The notes beneath the pieces were generated by a model, which saw only the letters and a list, made by a program, of their open reading frames with translations, ran no database searches and was not told the DNA's origin. A stretch of 37,045 bases of DNA from Lelliottia wanjuensis (GTDB taxonomy: Bacteria; Pseudomonadota; Gammaproteobacteria; Enterobacterales; Enterobacteriaceae). The position numbers and the translations under genes were made by a program. Shown piece by piece: positions 16,594 to 25,180 of the stretch; positions within the stretch are counted from its first letter, which is position 1; the number at the start of each line of letters is the position of its first letter. The DNA is taken from the NCBI RefSeq assembly GCF_030238365.1, contig NZ_JASSOT010000076.1:1-37045 (forward strand), given 5' to 3'.

Positions 16594-17304
16594 TCACTGA
16601 ACCAGCGTGGTGACCTGCTCGGCGGTGACCGCCGACCACAGATTGCCCTGCATGGCGCTGAAACTAAACGGCATCATGCGGCGCAGAACCTCTTCGTCGT
16701 CCACGCCCGCCACCATCACCGACTGGCAATAAGGCGAGATTTGCGCGAGGATCGCCCGCATAAAGGGCTCGAAGGAGAACTCCACGACGCGCTGCTGGAT
16801 AAAGCCCTTGTCCAGCGCCACACGGGTAAACAGGCCGTCAAAAACGGCTTTATTCGACGCCGCGCCTGCACCGTAATCGGCCAGCACCATCGGGAAGTGG
16901 ATCGCCATTCTTGCCAGCGTGAGATCATCCTTACCGTTAATTAAACCGGGATAGTTCTCATTAACAGTAAACTCAAGAAACGGATAACGATCTAATATTG
17001 CAGCGGCATTCCCGTTACTTAAAAGAAACTCGCCTATCGCAGGGGTAATATTTATCCATGCTATAAGCTGATGCTGAACGAAAAAAAGTTTACAGGAATC
17101 CAGCAGATCGAGTTTCTCTTTAAACAGCGTTAACTCTTCTTCTTCGGTGAGATGGGGAGCCACCAGCTCGGTGGGAATACGGACGTCAGCACCCACACCA
17201 ACAAAGTTAGTTAAAATTTCCAAACCACGTAACTCCCCTGCGTTATTGCGCGCCGGGAGTAATAAAAGTTCAGATTGCCAGGGTTTATTGAGGGTGACTA
17301 TCAT
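16594..17304 (-). CDS. ydiV: Degenerate EAL-domain protein, anti-FlhDC factor
   Basis: This 236-residue EAL-like protein is homologous to YdiV (RflP) of E. coli and Salmonella. Those proteins do not degrade c-di-GMP but bind FlhD and deliver FlhDC to ClpXP, lowering flagellar expression. Shared blocks are RIPTELVAPHLTEEE, VFDGLFTRVALDKGFIQQ and SFEPFMRAILAQISP. The canonical E-A-L motif is degenerate (GLEIL), in keeping with loss of catalysis. The ATG at 17304 is preferred because the product then aligns with the Salmonella start; an upstream in-frame start at 17349 would add 15 residues. Upstream DNA (17305-17582) is AT-rich with no other gene. Confidence 0.9.
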   Translation of the reverse strand: MIVTLNKPWQSELLLLPARNNAGELRGLEILTNFVGVGADVRIPTELVAPHLTEEEELTLFKEKLDLLDSCKLFFVQHQLIAWINITPAIGEFLLSNGNAAAILDRYPFLEFTVNENYPGLINGKDDLTLARMAIHFPMVLADYGAGAASNKAVFDGLFTRVALDKGFIQQRVVEFSFEPFMRAILAQISPYCQSVMVAGVDDEEVLRRMMPFSFSAMQGNLWSAVTAEQVTTLVQ

Positions 17305-17582
17305 AGCGCCTGCCCCGCGGTAACGAAGATAACGTGCATCCTGGAGCAATAGCTAAAACAATTCAACTTTATTGATTTTAATAGAGTTAATTTCATTCGT
17401 TCCTTTTATTTTTAAGATTTATCCCTCAATCTAAAAATAATCTTATCCTGGTTATCCGATAATATCCAGTTTTAGCGAAAACAGAGATTTAAAGAAATTA
17501 ATTAATGTTACTTAATGTATCGGACACAGCAGTAAGTTATCCGCACGGCTTAAGAAACCGCGCGGAATCGCAGAAATGGGGG

Positions 17583-18047
17583 CTAAATACGTCGGGCCTG
17601 CCAGAAGTTCTTCCGCCAGTAAACATTATCCAGGGAAGATCTCATGACACCGCGACTGGTCGAGGCGTGAATAAACTGGTTATCGGTATCATAAATGCCA
17701 ACATGCAGGCCGCTTTCGCCTGAGCCGGTTTTAAAGAATACCAGGTCGCCGGGCAGCAAATCGTCTTTATCGATCTCCGTGCCAATTTTCGCCTGCGTGC
17801 GCGTGTCCCGCGGGAGTTGCAGATCGAATTTATCGCGCATCGTCATTAACACGAATCCCGAGCAATCCACCCCGCCACGGCTCATACCGCCATAGCGATA
17901 AGGCGTCCCGCGCCAGTTTTGCAACTGCTCGTTCAGGTTGGCAATCACGGTAATCGAATCCGATAACCGCGGATTTGGGGGTGGCGCACGATGGCTGCTG
18001 CATCCTGCAAGTAATAACATGCCCACGATCAGAAACCAGAAGCGCAT
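17583..18047 (-). CDS. nlpC: NlpC/P60-family lipoprotein peptidase
   Basis: This 154-residue lipoprotein has a lipobox LAGC (Cys16) after a short hydrophobic signal, followed by an NlpC/P60 domain. Catalytic residues visible are Cys62 (GGVDCSGFV), His115 (GLHVGIY) and His127 (QFIHAS). The family cleaves peptidoglycan stem peptides. As in E. coli it sits between ydiV and btuD, 74 nt downstream of btuD on the same strand. Confidence 0.95.
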   Translation of the reverse strand: MRFWFLIVGMLLLAGCSSHRAPPPNPRLSDSITVIANLNEQLQNWRGTPYRYGGMSRGGVDCSGFVLMTMRDKFDLQLPRDTRTQAKIGTEIDKDDLLPGDLVFFKTGSGESGLHVGIYDTDNQFIHASTSRGVMRSSLDNVYWRKNFWQARRI

Positions 18048-18121
18048 TTCCAGACGAATCCTCTGCTTTTTTTGTCCTTTCCGTAATTTAGCCTGTGATT
18101 ACGCTACCTTGCAAGAAACGC

Positions 18122-18877
18122 TTATTCCTGGGCGGTAGAAATCAGCATTCTGTGCCCTTCTATGTCCAGACGGCGGAAAGGCATACCGTAAGCTTTCGCA
18201 AGATGCGGTGGCGTCAGGACGCTGTCACGCGGACCGCTGGCAAGGAGCTTTCCGCGCGCCAGCAGCCATACGCGATGCGCGTGACGCAGCGTATGGTTCA
18301 GGTCATGGCTGCTCATCACGATGGCAATCCCTTTACCAGAAAGCTGACTCAACAGTCTGTCGAGAGCCGCCTGTTGGGCGACGTCCAGGCTGCTCATCGG
18401 CTCATCCAGCAGCAGCAGGCAGCCGTGCGGGTTCCCAGTCGGATGGATTTGCAGTATCACCGCGGCGAGCCGTACGCGCTGCCATTCTCCGCCGGAGAGC
18501 TGATTCACATTGCGCGAGAGCTTATCAGTCAGCCCCAGCACAGCCGTGACCTCGTCGAGAAGCGCGGTTTGGCTTTTATCATGCTGATGCAGCGCCAGAT
18601 AGTGCCAGACGGGCATGGCGAAAGGCGGCGTTTGCTGTTGCACCAGATAGCTGCGGCGGTGGGCCAGCGAGACGGGCGACCATTCATGCAGAGAGTGTCC
18701 GTGCAGGATAATCTCGCCTTCGCCCGACGTTATTCCGGCCATCCGCGCCAGCAGCGTGCTTTTCCCGGCACCGTTTGGGCCCACGAGGTGCACAATTTCA
18801 CCCGCGCGGACTTCGGCGTTAACCGGCTCCAGCCTGCCCTTTTCCGCCACGCCTGTCAGCTGCAACAGCATACTCAT
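18122..18877 (-). CDS. btuD: Vitamin B12 import ATP-binding protein BtuD
   Basis: This 251-residue ABC ATPase has Walker A GPNGAGKST (33-41), signature LSGGEWQR (127-134) and Walker B LLLLDEP (154-160). Sequence outside these motifs, such as VWHYLALHQHDK and the C-terminal FRRLDIEGHRMLIS, matches E. coli BtuD. With BtuC it drives cobalamin import from the periplasm. Its start overlaps the btuE stop by one base (TAATG), so the genes are coupled. The binding protein gene btuF is not in the window. Confidence 0.96.
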   Translation of the reverse strand: MSMLLQLTGVAEKGRLEPVNAEVRAGEIVHLVGPNGAGKSTLLARMAGITSGEGEIILHGHSLHEWSPVSLAHRRSYLVQQQTPPFAMPVWHYLALHQHDKSQTALLDEVTAVLGLTDKLSRNVNQLSGGEWQRVRLAAVILQIHPTGNPHGCLLLLDEPMSSLDVAQQAALDRLLSQLSGKGIAIVMSSHDLNHTLRHAHRVWLLARGKLLASGPRDSVLTPPHLAKAYGMPFRRLDIEGHRMLISTAQE

Positions 18878-19428
18878 TACTTCGCCAGCGCCAGCTTAAT
18901 GGACTCCATGACGATCGGATCTTCCGGGGTCATGTCCGGAGAGAAACGCTGCACCACCTGACCATCGCGACCAATCAGGAATTTTTCGAAGTTCCACAGA
19001 ATATCGTCAGGATAGAGCGGCGCGCGCCCTTTGCTCGCCATACGCTCGTAGAAGCCGCTGCCTTCCGGCGCGACGGCGGTTGGCGCTGCGGCCACCAGTT
19101 TTTCATACAGCGGGTGGCGGTTGTCACCGTTGACGTCGATTTTGCTGAACATCGGGAAAGTCACGCCGTAGGTGGTACTGCAGAACGTTTTGATCTCGTC
19201 TTCGCTGCCCGGCTCCTGGCCGAGGAACTGGTTGCACGGGAATCCGAGGACCACCAATCCGTCTTTCTCCCAGGCTTTCTGGATGTTTTCCAGCTGTTCG
19301 TACTGCGGCGTCAGGCCACATTTCGAGGCCACGTTAACCACCAGCAGCACTTTGCCGCGGTAGTCTTCCAGCGTGGTTTGCTTGCCATCAATGGTTGTTA
19401 CGTCGGTATTCAGAATATCGTACTGCAT
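18877..19428 (-). CDS. btuE: Thioredoxin/glutathione peroxidase BtuE
   Basis: This 183-residue protein of the glutathione-peroxidase family has the peroxidatic cysteine at about residue 37 (NVASKCGLTPQYE), the GFPCNQFLGQEPG block, and the WNFEKFLI motif. It reduces hydroperoxides at the expense of thioredoxin or glutathione. Despite its name it is not required for B12 transport. It lies between btuC and btuD in the same order as E. coli, and its TAA overlaps the btuD ATG. Confidence 0.96.
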   Translation of the reverse strand: MQYDILNTDVTTIDGKQTTLEDYRGKVLLVVNVASKCGLTPQYEQLENIQKAWEKDGLVVLGFPCNQFLGQEPGSEDEIKTFCSTTYGVTFPMFSKIDVNGDNRHPLYEKLVAAAPTAVAPEGSGFYERMASKGRAPLYPDDILWNFEKFLIGRDGQVVQRFSPDMTPEDPIVMESIKLALAK

Positions 19429-19463
19429 AGCGTCCCCTTAGATTGTCTTGCGGTTGGGCGGAT

Positions 19464-20444
19464 CTAACGTCCGGCCTTTAATAGTAGCCAGATAAATACG
19501 GGCGCGCCCAGCGTTGCGGTCACGACCCCGATCGGCAGCTCGGCGGCGCTCATGGCCAGACGGGCAATAATATCGGCAATCAGCAGCGTCGCCGCACCGG
19601 CGATAGCGGCGGCGGGTAATAAGGTGCGATGGTTGGTGATGCCCGCCAGACGCAGCATATGGGGGATTACCAGGCCAATAAACCCGATAGCACCGGCCAG
19701 GGCGACGCTGACGCCTACCATCCAGCCGATAGCCACCACCAGCACATTACGCCACAGGCCGATAGATAGGCCCAGCTGGCGGGCCGAGATCTCCCCCAGC
19801 GCCAGCATGTTCAGCGGCTTCGCCTGAAAAGCGGCCCACAGGATCGCCGGGATCAGAAGCGCCATCAGCCAGCCCTGTCGCCAGTCCACGCCGCCAAAAC
19901 CGCCCATCATCCAGTACATCAGCTGGCGCAGATCGAACGACGTGGAGAAGTACACCGCCCAGGTCATCAGCGCGCTGCAGATAATCCCCAGCGCGACGCC
20001 GGCCAGCAGCAGACGGCTGGTTGACAAATGCCGCCTGGCGAAACGCAGTAAAATGACGGTGATAAGGAGGGCGCCAGCGATGGCGCTGAGGCTGATGCTC
20101 CAGCCAGAAAGACTTCCGCCGCCCAGCATTAACGCGGCAATAAGGCCGACGCCCGCGCCATTGGAGACGCCAAGCAGCCCCGGCTCCGCCAGCGGATTTT
20201 CGAACAATGCCTGCATGATAGTGCCGCACAGGGCCAGCGCCGCACCGACTAAAACCACGGCCACCGTACGCGGCAGGCGGATTTGCCAGACAAACAGTTT
20301 GCCCTGCTCGCTCGCCCAGTGCTCTGGCCCGATCCACTGCTCTCCGGCACACAAACTCAGCGCAAAAACGGCAGTCAGTAATGCCAACAGCACCAGTAAC
20401 CAGCGCAGATCGGAGCGGTGTTGTCGACGGGCAAAATCAAGCAT
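19464..20444 (-). CDS. btuC: Vitamin B12 import permease BtuC
   Basis: This FecCD-family permease is 326 residues long when started at the ATG at 20444, which equals E. coli BtuC. A TTG five codons upstream is also in frame but less likely. It has about ten membrane segments. Family blocks are ALFENPLAEPGLLGVSNGAG and LAGAIGFIGLVIPHMLRL. The C-terminus GAPVFIWLLLKAGR is nearly identical to the E. coli protein. It transports cobalamin across the inner membrane with BtuD. It starts about 60 nt downstream of the ihfA terminator. Confidence 0.96.
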   Translation of the reverse strand: MLDFARRQHRSDLRWLLVLLALLTAVFALSLCAGEQWIGPEHWASEQGKLFVWQIRLPRTVAVVLVGAALALCGTIMQALFENPLAEPGLLGVSNGAGVGLIAALMLGGGSLSGWSISLSAIAGALLITVILLRFARRHLSTSRLLLAGVALGIICSALMTWAVYFSTSFDLRQLMYWMMGGFGGVDWRQGWLMALLIPAILWAAFQAKPLNMLALGEISARQLGLSIGLWRNVLVVAIGWMVGVSVALAGAIGFIGLVIPHMLRLAGITNHRTLLPAAAIAGAATLLIADIIARLAMSAAELPIGVVTATLGAPVFIWLLLKAGR

Positions 20445-20505
20445 GGGTTCTGTTTTCAAGTGGGCGATGATATTGATTTTACGGTGGGTATGCCTTCGCG
20501 CAAAG

Positions 20506-20533
20506 AAAAAAGGCCGCGATTGCGGCCTTTTTG
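20506..20533 (-). terminator. Rho-independent terminator of ihfA
   Basis: The arms AAGGCCGC and GCGGCCTT flank a short GATT loop, with A- and T-runs on the two sides, just after the ihfA stop. The stem and U-tract are strong on the minus strand. The symmetry would also allow action on the opposite strand. Confidence 0.85.
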
Positions 20534-20545
20534 GGTTAGTTCATA

Positions 20546-20845
20546 TTACTCTGCTTTGGGCGTTGCGTTTTCGACACGGCTTTTTAACTTCTGGCCGGGT
20601 CTGAAGGTCACCACGCGGCGGGCTGTAATGGGAATATCTTCCCCCGTCTTCGGGTTACGGCCCGGACGTTGGTTTTTGTCTCGCAAATCAAAATTGCCAA
20701 AACCGGAGAGTTTTACCTGCTCACCATTTTCCAGAGCACGACGGATCTCTTCGAAAAACAGCTCTACCAGCTCTTTGGCATCCCGTTTGCTAAGCCCAAG
20801 CTTATCAAACAGATATTCTGACATTTCAGCTTTTGTAAGCGCCAT
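20546..20845 (-). CDS. ihfA: Integration host factor alpha subunit
   Basis: This 99-residue DNABII protein bends DNA as a heterodimer with IhfB. It acts in nucleoid organisation, transcription, replication and site-specific recombination. The DNA-intercalating beta-arm RNPKTGED (63-70, Pro65) is intact. The product is nearly identical to E. coli IhfA. It starts 4 nt after the pheT stop, the same pheST-ihfA arrangement known in E. coli. Confidence 0.98.
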   Translation of the reverse strand: MALTKAEMSEYLFDKLGLSKRDAKELVELFFEEIRRALENGEQVKLSGFGNFDLRDKNQRPGRNPKTGEDIPITARRVVTFRPGQKLKSRVENATPKAE

Positions 20846-20849
20846 AGGT

Positions 20850-23237
20850 TCAATCCCTCAATGATGCCTGGAATCGCTCTTTTAATGCCTCTACACATCT
20901 GGCAACGGTAGCGGCAATCTCCTCTTCTTCGAGTGTACGGCTGGTATCCTGAAGGATAAGGCTAATAGCGAGGCTCTTAGAACCTTCTGCTACGCCCTTG
21001 CCGCGGTACACGTCAAATAAGTTTACGCCAACTACCTGATTTACGCCAACTTTCTTACACTCGGCCAAAATATCTGCTGCAGGCACATTTTCAGCGACCA
21101 CAACGGCGATATCGCGACGGTTCGCCGGGAAGCGCGAAACGTCCTGAGCCTGAGGAACCACGCGGTCTGCGACCTTGTTCCACTCCAGCTCAAACACCAT
21201 GGTGCGGCCGTTCAGGTCCAGTTTGCGTTCCAGTTCAGGGTGAACAACGCCAACGAAACCAACGCGTTCGCCGTGTAAATAAATGGCAGCGCTCTGGCCC
21301 GGATGCAGGGCTGGGATGGCTTCTGCGCGGAATTCAATTTCAGACAATTTACCGGTCAGATCGAGAACAGACTCCAGATCGCCTTTCACATCGTAGAAAT
21401 CGACGCTGTTTTTGGTCAGATCCCAGTGCTCTTCATAGCGGTTGCCGCAGATAGCGCCAGCCAGCATCAGATCCTGACGGATACCGAGATTTGCCTGGGT
21501 ATCAGGCACAAAGCGCAGACCGGTTTCGAAGATACGCACGCGGCTCTGCTGACGGTTCTGGTTGTAAACGATGGTACCGAGCAGGCCGGTCCACAGAGAA
21601 AGACGCATCGCGGACATTTCGCTGGAGATCGGGCTTGGCAGAATCAGCGCTTCCTGACCTGGGTGGATCAGCTGCTGCAGTTTCGGATCCACGAAGCTGT
21701 AGGTGATCACTTCCTGATAGCCTTTGTCGTTGAGCATGGTTTTCACACGCTTCAGGGACAGGTTAGCTTCGCGGTGGGAACCCATCACCAGACCGGCCTG
21801 CACAGGCTCATTAGGAATGTTGTCGTAGCCGTAAACACGGGCCACTTCTTCCACCAGGTCTTCTTCGATTTCCATGTCGAAACGCCAGCTTGGCGCAACG
21901 GCCTGCCACTGGTCCTGACCTACGGTCACTTCACAGCCCAGACGACGCAGGATATCGCTCACCTGTGCATCAGCAATGTGATGGCCGATCAGACGATCCA
22001 GCTTGCCGCGAGTCAGGGTAATGGTCGCACGCTTAGGCAGCGTCGCTTCATTGGTCACATCAATCACCGGACCCACTTCTCCGCCGCAGATGTCGATCAG
22101 CAGGCGAGTGGCGCGTTCCATGGCCTTGTACTGCAGAGCTGGATCCACGCCGCGCTCGTAGCGGTGAGAGGCATCCGTGTGCAGGCCATGGCGACGTGCG
22201 CGGCCGGTAATAGACAGCGGGCTGAAGAATGCGCACTCCAGCAGGACATTTTGCGTCTCGTCGTTCACGCCAGAGTGCTCGCCACCGAAGATGCCGCCCA
22301 TCGCCAGCGCTTTGGTATGGTCGGCAATGACCAGCGTATCAGCGTTCAGTTTGGCTTCGCTACCGTCGAGCAGAACCAGGGTTTCACCCTCTTTCGCCAT
22401 ACGCACCACGATCCCGCCTTCGATACGATCTTTATCGAAGGCGTGCATCGGCTGACCCAGCTCCAGCAGAACGTAGTTGGTCACGTCGACCACCGCATCG
22501 ATAGAACGAATCCCACAGCGACGCAGTTTTTCTTTCATCCACAGCGGAGTTGGCGCTTTAACGTTGATGTCTTTCACCACACGACCGAGGTAGCGTGGGC
22601 AAGCGTCAGCGGCTTCCACAGAAATTGGCAGCGTGTCATTGATGGTGGCCGCAACCGGTGCAATTTCCGGTGCGTTCAGTTCGGTCTGGTTCAGCACCGC
22701 AACGTCGCGCGCCACGCCGATGATGCCCAGGCAATCGGCACGGTTTGGCGTCACGCTGATTTCGATGGTGTTGTCATCGAGCTTCAGGTATTCGCGGATG
22801 TCGGTACCAACCGGCGCATCAACAGGCAGTTCGATAATGCCGTTGTGATCGTCGGAAATACCCAGCTCGGAGAAGGAGCACAGCATGCCTTCAGACGGCT
22901 CGCCGCGCAGTTTCGCCGCTTTAATTTTGAAATCGCCCGGCAGAACCGCACCGACCGTTGCCACAGCCACTTTCAGGCCCTGGCGGCAGTTTGGCGCGCC
23001 GCAGACGATATCCAGCAGGCGATCGCCACCGACGTTCACTTTGGTGACGCGCAGTTTGTCCGCGTTCGGGTGCTGGCCGCATTCAACCACTTCACCGACA
23101 ACCACACCGTTGAATGCGCCTGCGACCGGCTCAACGCCGTCCACTTCCAGGCCTGCCATGGTAATTTGGTTAGAGAGCGCTTCGCTGTCGAGCGCGGTGT
23201 TCACCCATTCGCGTAACCACAGTTCACTGAATTTCAT
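20850..23237 (-). CDS. pheT: Phenylalanyl-tRNA synthetase beta subunit
   Basis: This 795-residue beta chain forms the alpha2-beta2 PheRS that charges tRNA-Phe. Domains in order are an N-terminal tRNA-binding EMAP-like fold (about 40-150), the B3/B4 editing domain and B5 domains (VTPNRADCLGIIGVARD; DIEEDLVEEVARVYGYDNIP-like block), a synthetase-like core, and a C-terminal ferredoxin-fold anticodon-binding domain (about 700-795). The length equals that of E. coli PheT. It lies 15 nt after pheS in the same operon and 4 nt before ihfA. Confidence 0.98.
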   Translation of the reverse strand: MKFSELWLREWVNTALDSEALSNQITMAGLEVDGVEPVAGAFNGVVVGEVVECGQHPNADKLRVTKVNVGGDRLLDIVCGAPNCRQGLKVAVATVGAVLPGDFKIKAAKLRGEPSEGMLCSFSELGISDDHNGIIELPVDAPVGTDIREYLKLDDNTIEISVTPNRADCLGIIGVARDVAVLNQTELNAPEIAPVAATINDTLPISVEAADACPRYLGRVVKDINVKAPTPLWMKEKLRRCGIRSIDAVVDVTNYVLLELGQPMHAFDKDRIEGGIVVRMAKEGETLVLLDGSEAKLNADTLVIADHTKALAMGGIFGGEHSGVNDETQNVLLECAFFSPLSITGRARRHGLHTDASHRYERGVDPALQYKAMERATRLLIDICGGEVGPVIDVTNEATLPKRATITLTRGKLDRLIGHHIADAQVSDILRRLGCEVTVGQDQWQAVAPSWRFDMEIEEDLVEEVARVYGYDNIPNEPVQAGLVMGSHREANLSLKRVKTMLNDKGYQEVITYSFVDPKLQQLIHPGQEALILPSPISSEMSAMRLSLWTGLLGTIVYNQNRQQSRVRIFETGLRFVPDTQANLGIRQDLMLAGAICGNRYEEHWDLTKNSVDFYDVKGDLESVLDLTGKLSEIEFRAEAIPALHPGQSAAIYLHGERVGFVGVVHPELERKLDLNGRTMVFELEWNKVADRVVPQAQDVSRFPANRRDIAVVVAENVPAADILAECKKVGVNQVVGVNLFDVYRGKGVAEGSKSLAISLILQDTSRTLEEEEIAATVARCVEALKERFQASLRD

Positions 23238-23252
23238 TGTTCTGTCCTGCCC

Positions 23253-24236
23253 TTATTTAAACTGTTTGAGGAAACGCAGATCGTTTTCGAAGAATGCGCG
23301 CAGATCGGTCACGCCATAGCGCAGCATGGTCAAACGCTCCATGCCCATACCGAAGGCAAAGCCGGAATAGACTTCCGGATCGATACCGACGTTACGCAGA
23401 ACGTTTGGATGGACCATGCCGCAGCCGAGCACTTCGAGCCATTTGCCGTTTTTGCCCATCACGTCCACTTCTGCAGAAGGTTCGGTGAACGGGAAGTAGG
23501 ACGGACGGAAACGAACCTGCAGATCTTCTTCAAAGAAGTTGTTCAGGAAGTCGTGCAGCGTGCCTTTCAGGTTGGTGAAGCTGATGTTCTTATCGACGAT
23601 CAGGCCTTCCATCTGATGGAACATCGGGGTGTGCGTCTGGTCGTAATCGTTACGATACACGCGGCCCGGCGCGATAATGCGGATCGGCGGCTCTTGTTCT
23701 TTCATGGTGCGGATCTGCACGCCAGAGGTCTGGGTACGCAGCAGACGGGTCGCATCAAACCAGAAAGTGTCGTGGTCAGCGCGTGCCGGATGATGGCCAG
23801 GAATGTTCAGGGCATCGAAGTTGTGATAATCATCTTCGATTTCCGGGCCAGTCGCCACGGTAAAGCCGAGCTCACCGAAGAAACTTTCAATGCGGTCAAT
23901 GGTGCGGGTGACCGGGTGCAGACCGCCGTTTTCGATACGACGACCTGGCAGAGAGACGTCGATGGTCTCTTCGGCCAGACGGGCATTCAGCGCGGCGCTT
24001 TCTAAATCATATTTACGCGCATTCAGTGCCTGTTGAACCTGCTCTTTGGCTTCGTTAATCACCGCACCCGCTGCCGGGCGCTCTTCTGGCGGCAATTCAC
24101 GCAGGGTGGTCATTTGCAGGGTCAGATGCCCTTTCTTGCCCAGATATTCGACGCGGACATTGTCTAATGCGGCAACATCTGAGGCCTGGTTAATGGCTGC
24201 CGTTGCACTGGCAACCAGCTCTGCGAGATGTGACAT
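23253..24236 (-). CDS. pheS: Phenylalanyl-tRNA synthetase alpha subunit
   Basis: This catalytic alpha chain is 327 residues from the ATG at 24236, matching E. coli. A longer in-frame start at 24326 would read through the attenuator and is rejected. Class II motifs include HPARADHDTFWF, the motif-2 region RVYRNDYDQTHTPMFHQMEG and the C-terminal FAFGMGMERLTMLRYG. An alanine lies in the FAFGMG motif, the pocket residue that sets Phe specificity in this family. Expression is controlled by the pheM leader and its attenuator immediately upstream. Confidence 0.98.
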   Translation of the reverse strand: MSHLAELVASATAAINQASDVAALDNVRVEYLGKKGHLTLQMTTLRELPPEERPAAGAVINEAKEQVQQALNARKYDLESAALNARLAEETIDVSLPGRRIENGGLHPVTRTIDRIESFFGELGFTVATGPEIEDDYHNFDALNIPGHHPARADHDTFWFDATRLLRTQTSGVQIRTMKEQEPPIRIIAPGRVYRNDYDQTHTPMFHQMEGLIVDKNISFTNLKGTLHDFLNNFFEEDLQVRFRPSYFPFTEPSAEVDVMGKNGKWLEVLGCGMVHPNVLRNVGIDPEVYSGFAFGMGMERLTMLRYGVTDLRAFFENDLRFLKQFK

Positions 24237-24277
24237 GGTTTTCCTCGTTATGTGGCGATATTCATAAGCGGTAGAAA

Positions 24278-24304
24278 CAAAAAAAGCCTCCATCAGGAGG
24301 CTTT
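24278..24304 (-). terminator. pheST attenuator terminator
   Basis: Arms AAAGCCTCC (24283-24291) and GGAGGCTTT (24296-24304) form a 9-bp stem with loop ATCA, followed on the minus strand by a run of U. It lies between pheM and pheS, at the place of the classical pheST attenuator. Confidence 0.9.
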
Positions 24305-24350
24305 CTGGCGCTGTTTTTCGTTTCATCTTTCACGCGCAAGCCCCCTGAAT

Positions 24351-24395
24351 TCAGGTGCTAAAGTAAAAGAAGAAGCGGAAAATAGCAGCATTCAT
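24351..24395 (-). CDS. pheM: pheST operon leader peptide PheM
   Basis: This 14-codon frame encodes [14 protein letters not shown], the same sequence I know for E. coli PheM, with five phenylalanine codons. When charged tRNA-Phe is scarce, ribosome stalling on these codons prevents the terminator at 24278-24304 from forming. AAGG about 11 nt upstream may serve as Shine-Dalgarno. Confidence 0.95.
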
Positions 24396-24444
24396 GCTTG
24401 CGTTACCTTGTGTTTTCAATCGTCCCGGATGGGGTGGAAATGAA

Positions 24445-24466
24445 AGAGGGAGCAAAGCCCCCTCTC
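24445..24466 (-). terminator. Possible rplT terminator
   Basis: On the minus strand a GC-rich hairpin (GCCCCCTC-type arm against GAGGGAGC, loop AAA/TTT, one mismatch) is followed by a short U stretch, about 10 nt after the rplT stop and ahead of the pheM leader. Confidence 0.5.
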
Positions 24467-24475
24467 TCAACTGGC

Positions 24476-24832
24476 TTATGCCAGTGCTGCTTTCGCTTTT
24501 TCGACCAGAGCGGTGAACGCTAATTTGTCGAATACTGCGATGTCAGCCAGGATCTTACGGTCGATTTCAACAGAGGCTTTTTTCAGGCCGTTGATGAATT
24601 TGCTGTAAGAAATACCGTTCTGACGTGCTGCTGCGTTGATACGCGCAATCCACAGTTGACGGAACTGACGCTTACGTTGACGACGGTCACGGTAAGCATA
24701 CTGACCAGCTTTGATAACAGCCTGGAAGGCAACGCGGTATACGCGAGAACGCGCACCGTAGTAGCCTTTAGCTTGTTTCAAAATTTTCTTGTGACGTGCA
24801 CGGGCAACTACACCACGTTTTACGCGAGCCAT
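24476..24832 (-). CDS. rplT: 50S ribosomal protein L20
   Basis: This 118-residue, highly basic protein is nearly identical to E. coli L20, which binds 23S rRNA early in 50S assembly. In E. coli L20 also represses translation of rpmI and rplT by binding an mRNA structure upstream of rpmI. It is the last gene of infC-rpmI-rplT, 54 nt after rpmI. Confidence 0.98.
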   Translation of the reverse strand: MARVKRGVVARARHKKILKQAKGYYGARSRVYRVAFQAVIKAGQYAYRDRRQRKRQFRQLWIARINAAARQNGISYSKFINGLKKASVEIDRKILADIAVFDKLAFTALVEKAKAALA

Positions 24833-24886
24833 ATGTGCTCTCCTGTATCTATTCTAAGTTAAAAAAGGTTAATAAACGTTTACGAC

Positions 24887-25108
<222 letters not shown>

Positions 25109-25132
25109 TTAATAAACGAAACATAGGCGAAC

Positions 25133-25162
25133 AAAACCTGCGAAGCCCGTAGGCTCCACAGG
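25133..25162 (-). promoter_or_regulatory. Hairpin followed by U-run in the infC-rpmI spacer
   Basis: On the minus strand CCTGTGGAGCC (25162-25152) pairs with GGCTTCGCAGG (25147-25137) around a 4-nt loop, including two G-U pairs, and is followed by UUUU. It lies in the leader of rpmI, where the L20 translational operator is known in E. coli. It may be part of that operator or a partial terminator. Confidence 0.5.
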
Positions 25163-25180
25163 AATTGCTACTTGAAGGCC

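Noticed and set aside
21303..23216. A 637-codon open frame on the plus strand opposite pheT
   Set aside because: Same reason: pheT is certain on the minus strand, and the antisense frame has shadow-type composition.
24237..24326. N-terminal extension of pheS from an upstream ATG
   Set aside because: The extension reads through the attenuator hairpin, and the 327-residue start at 24236 matches the family.
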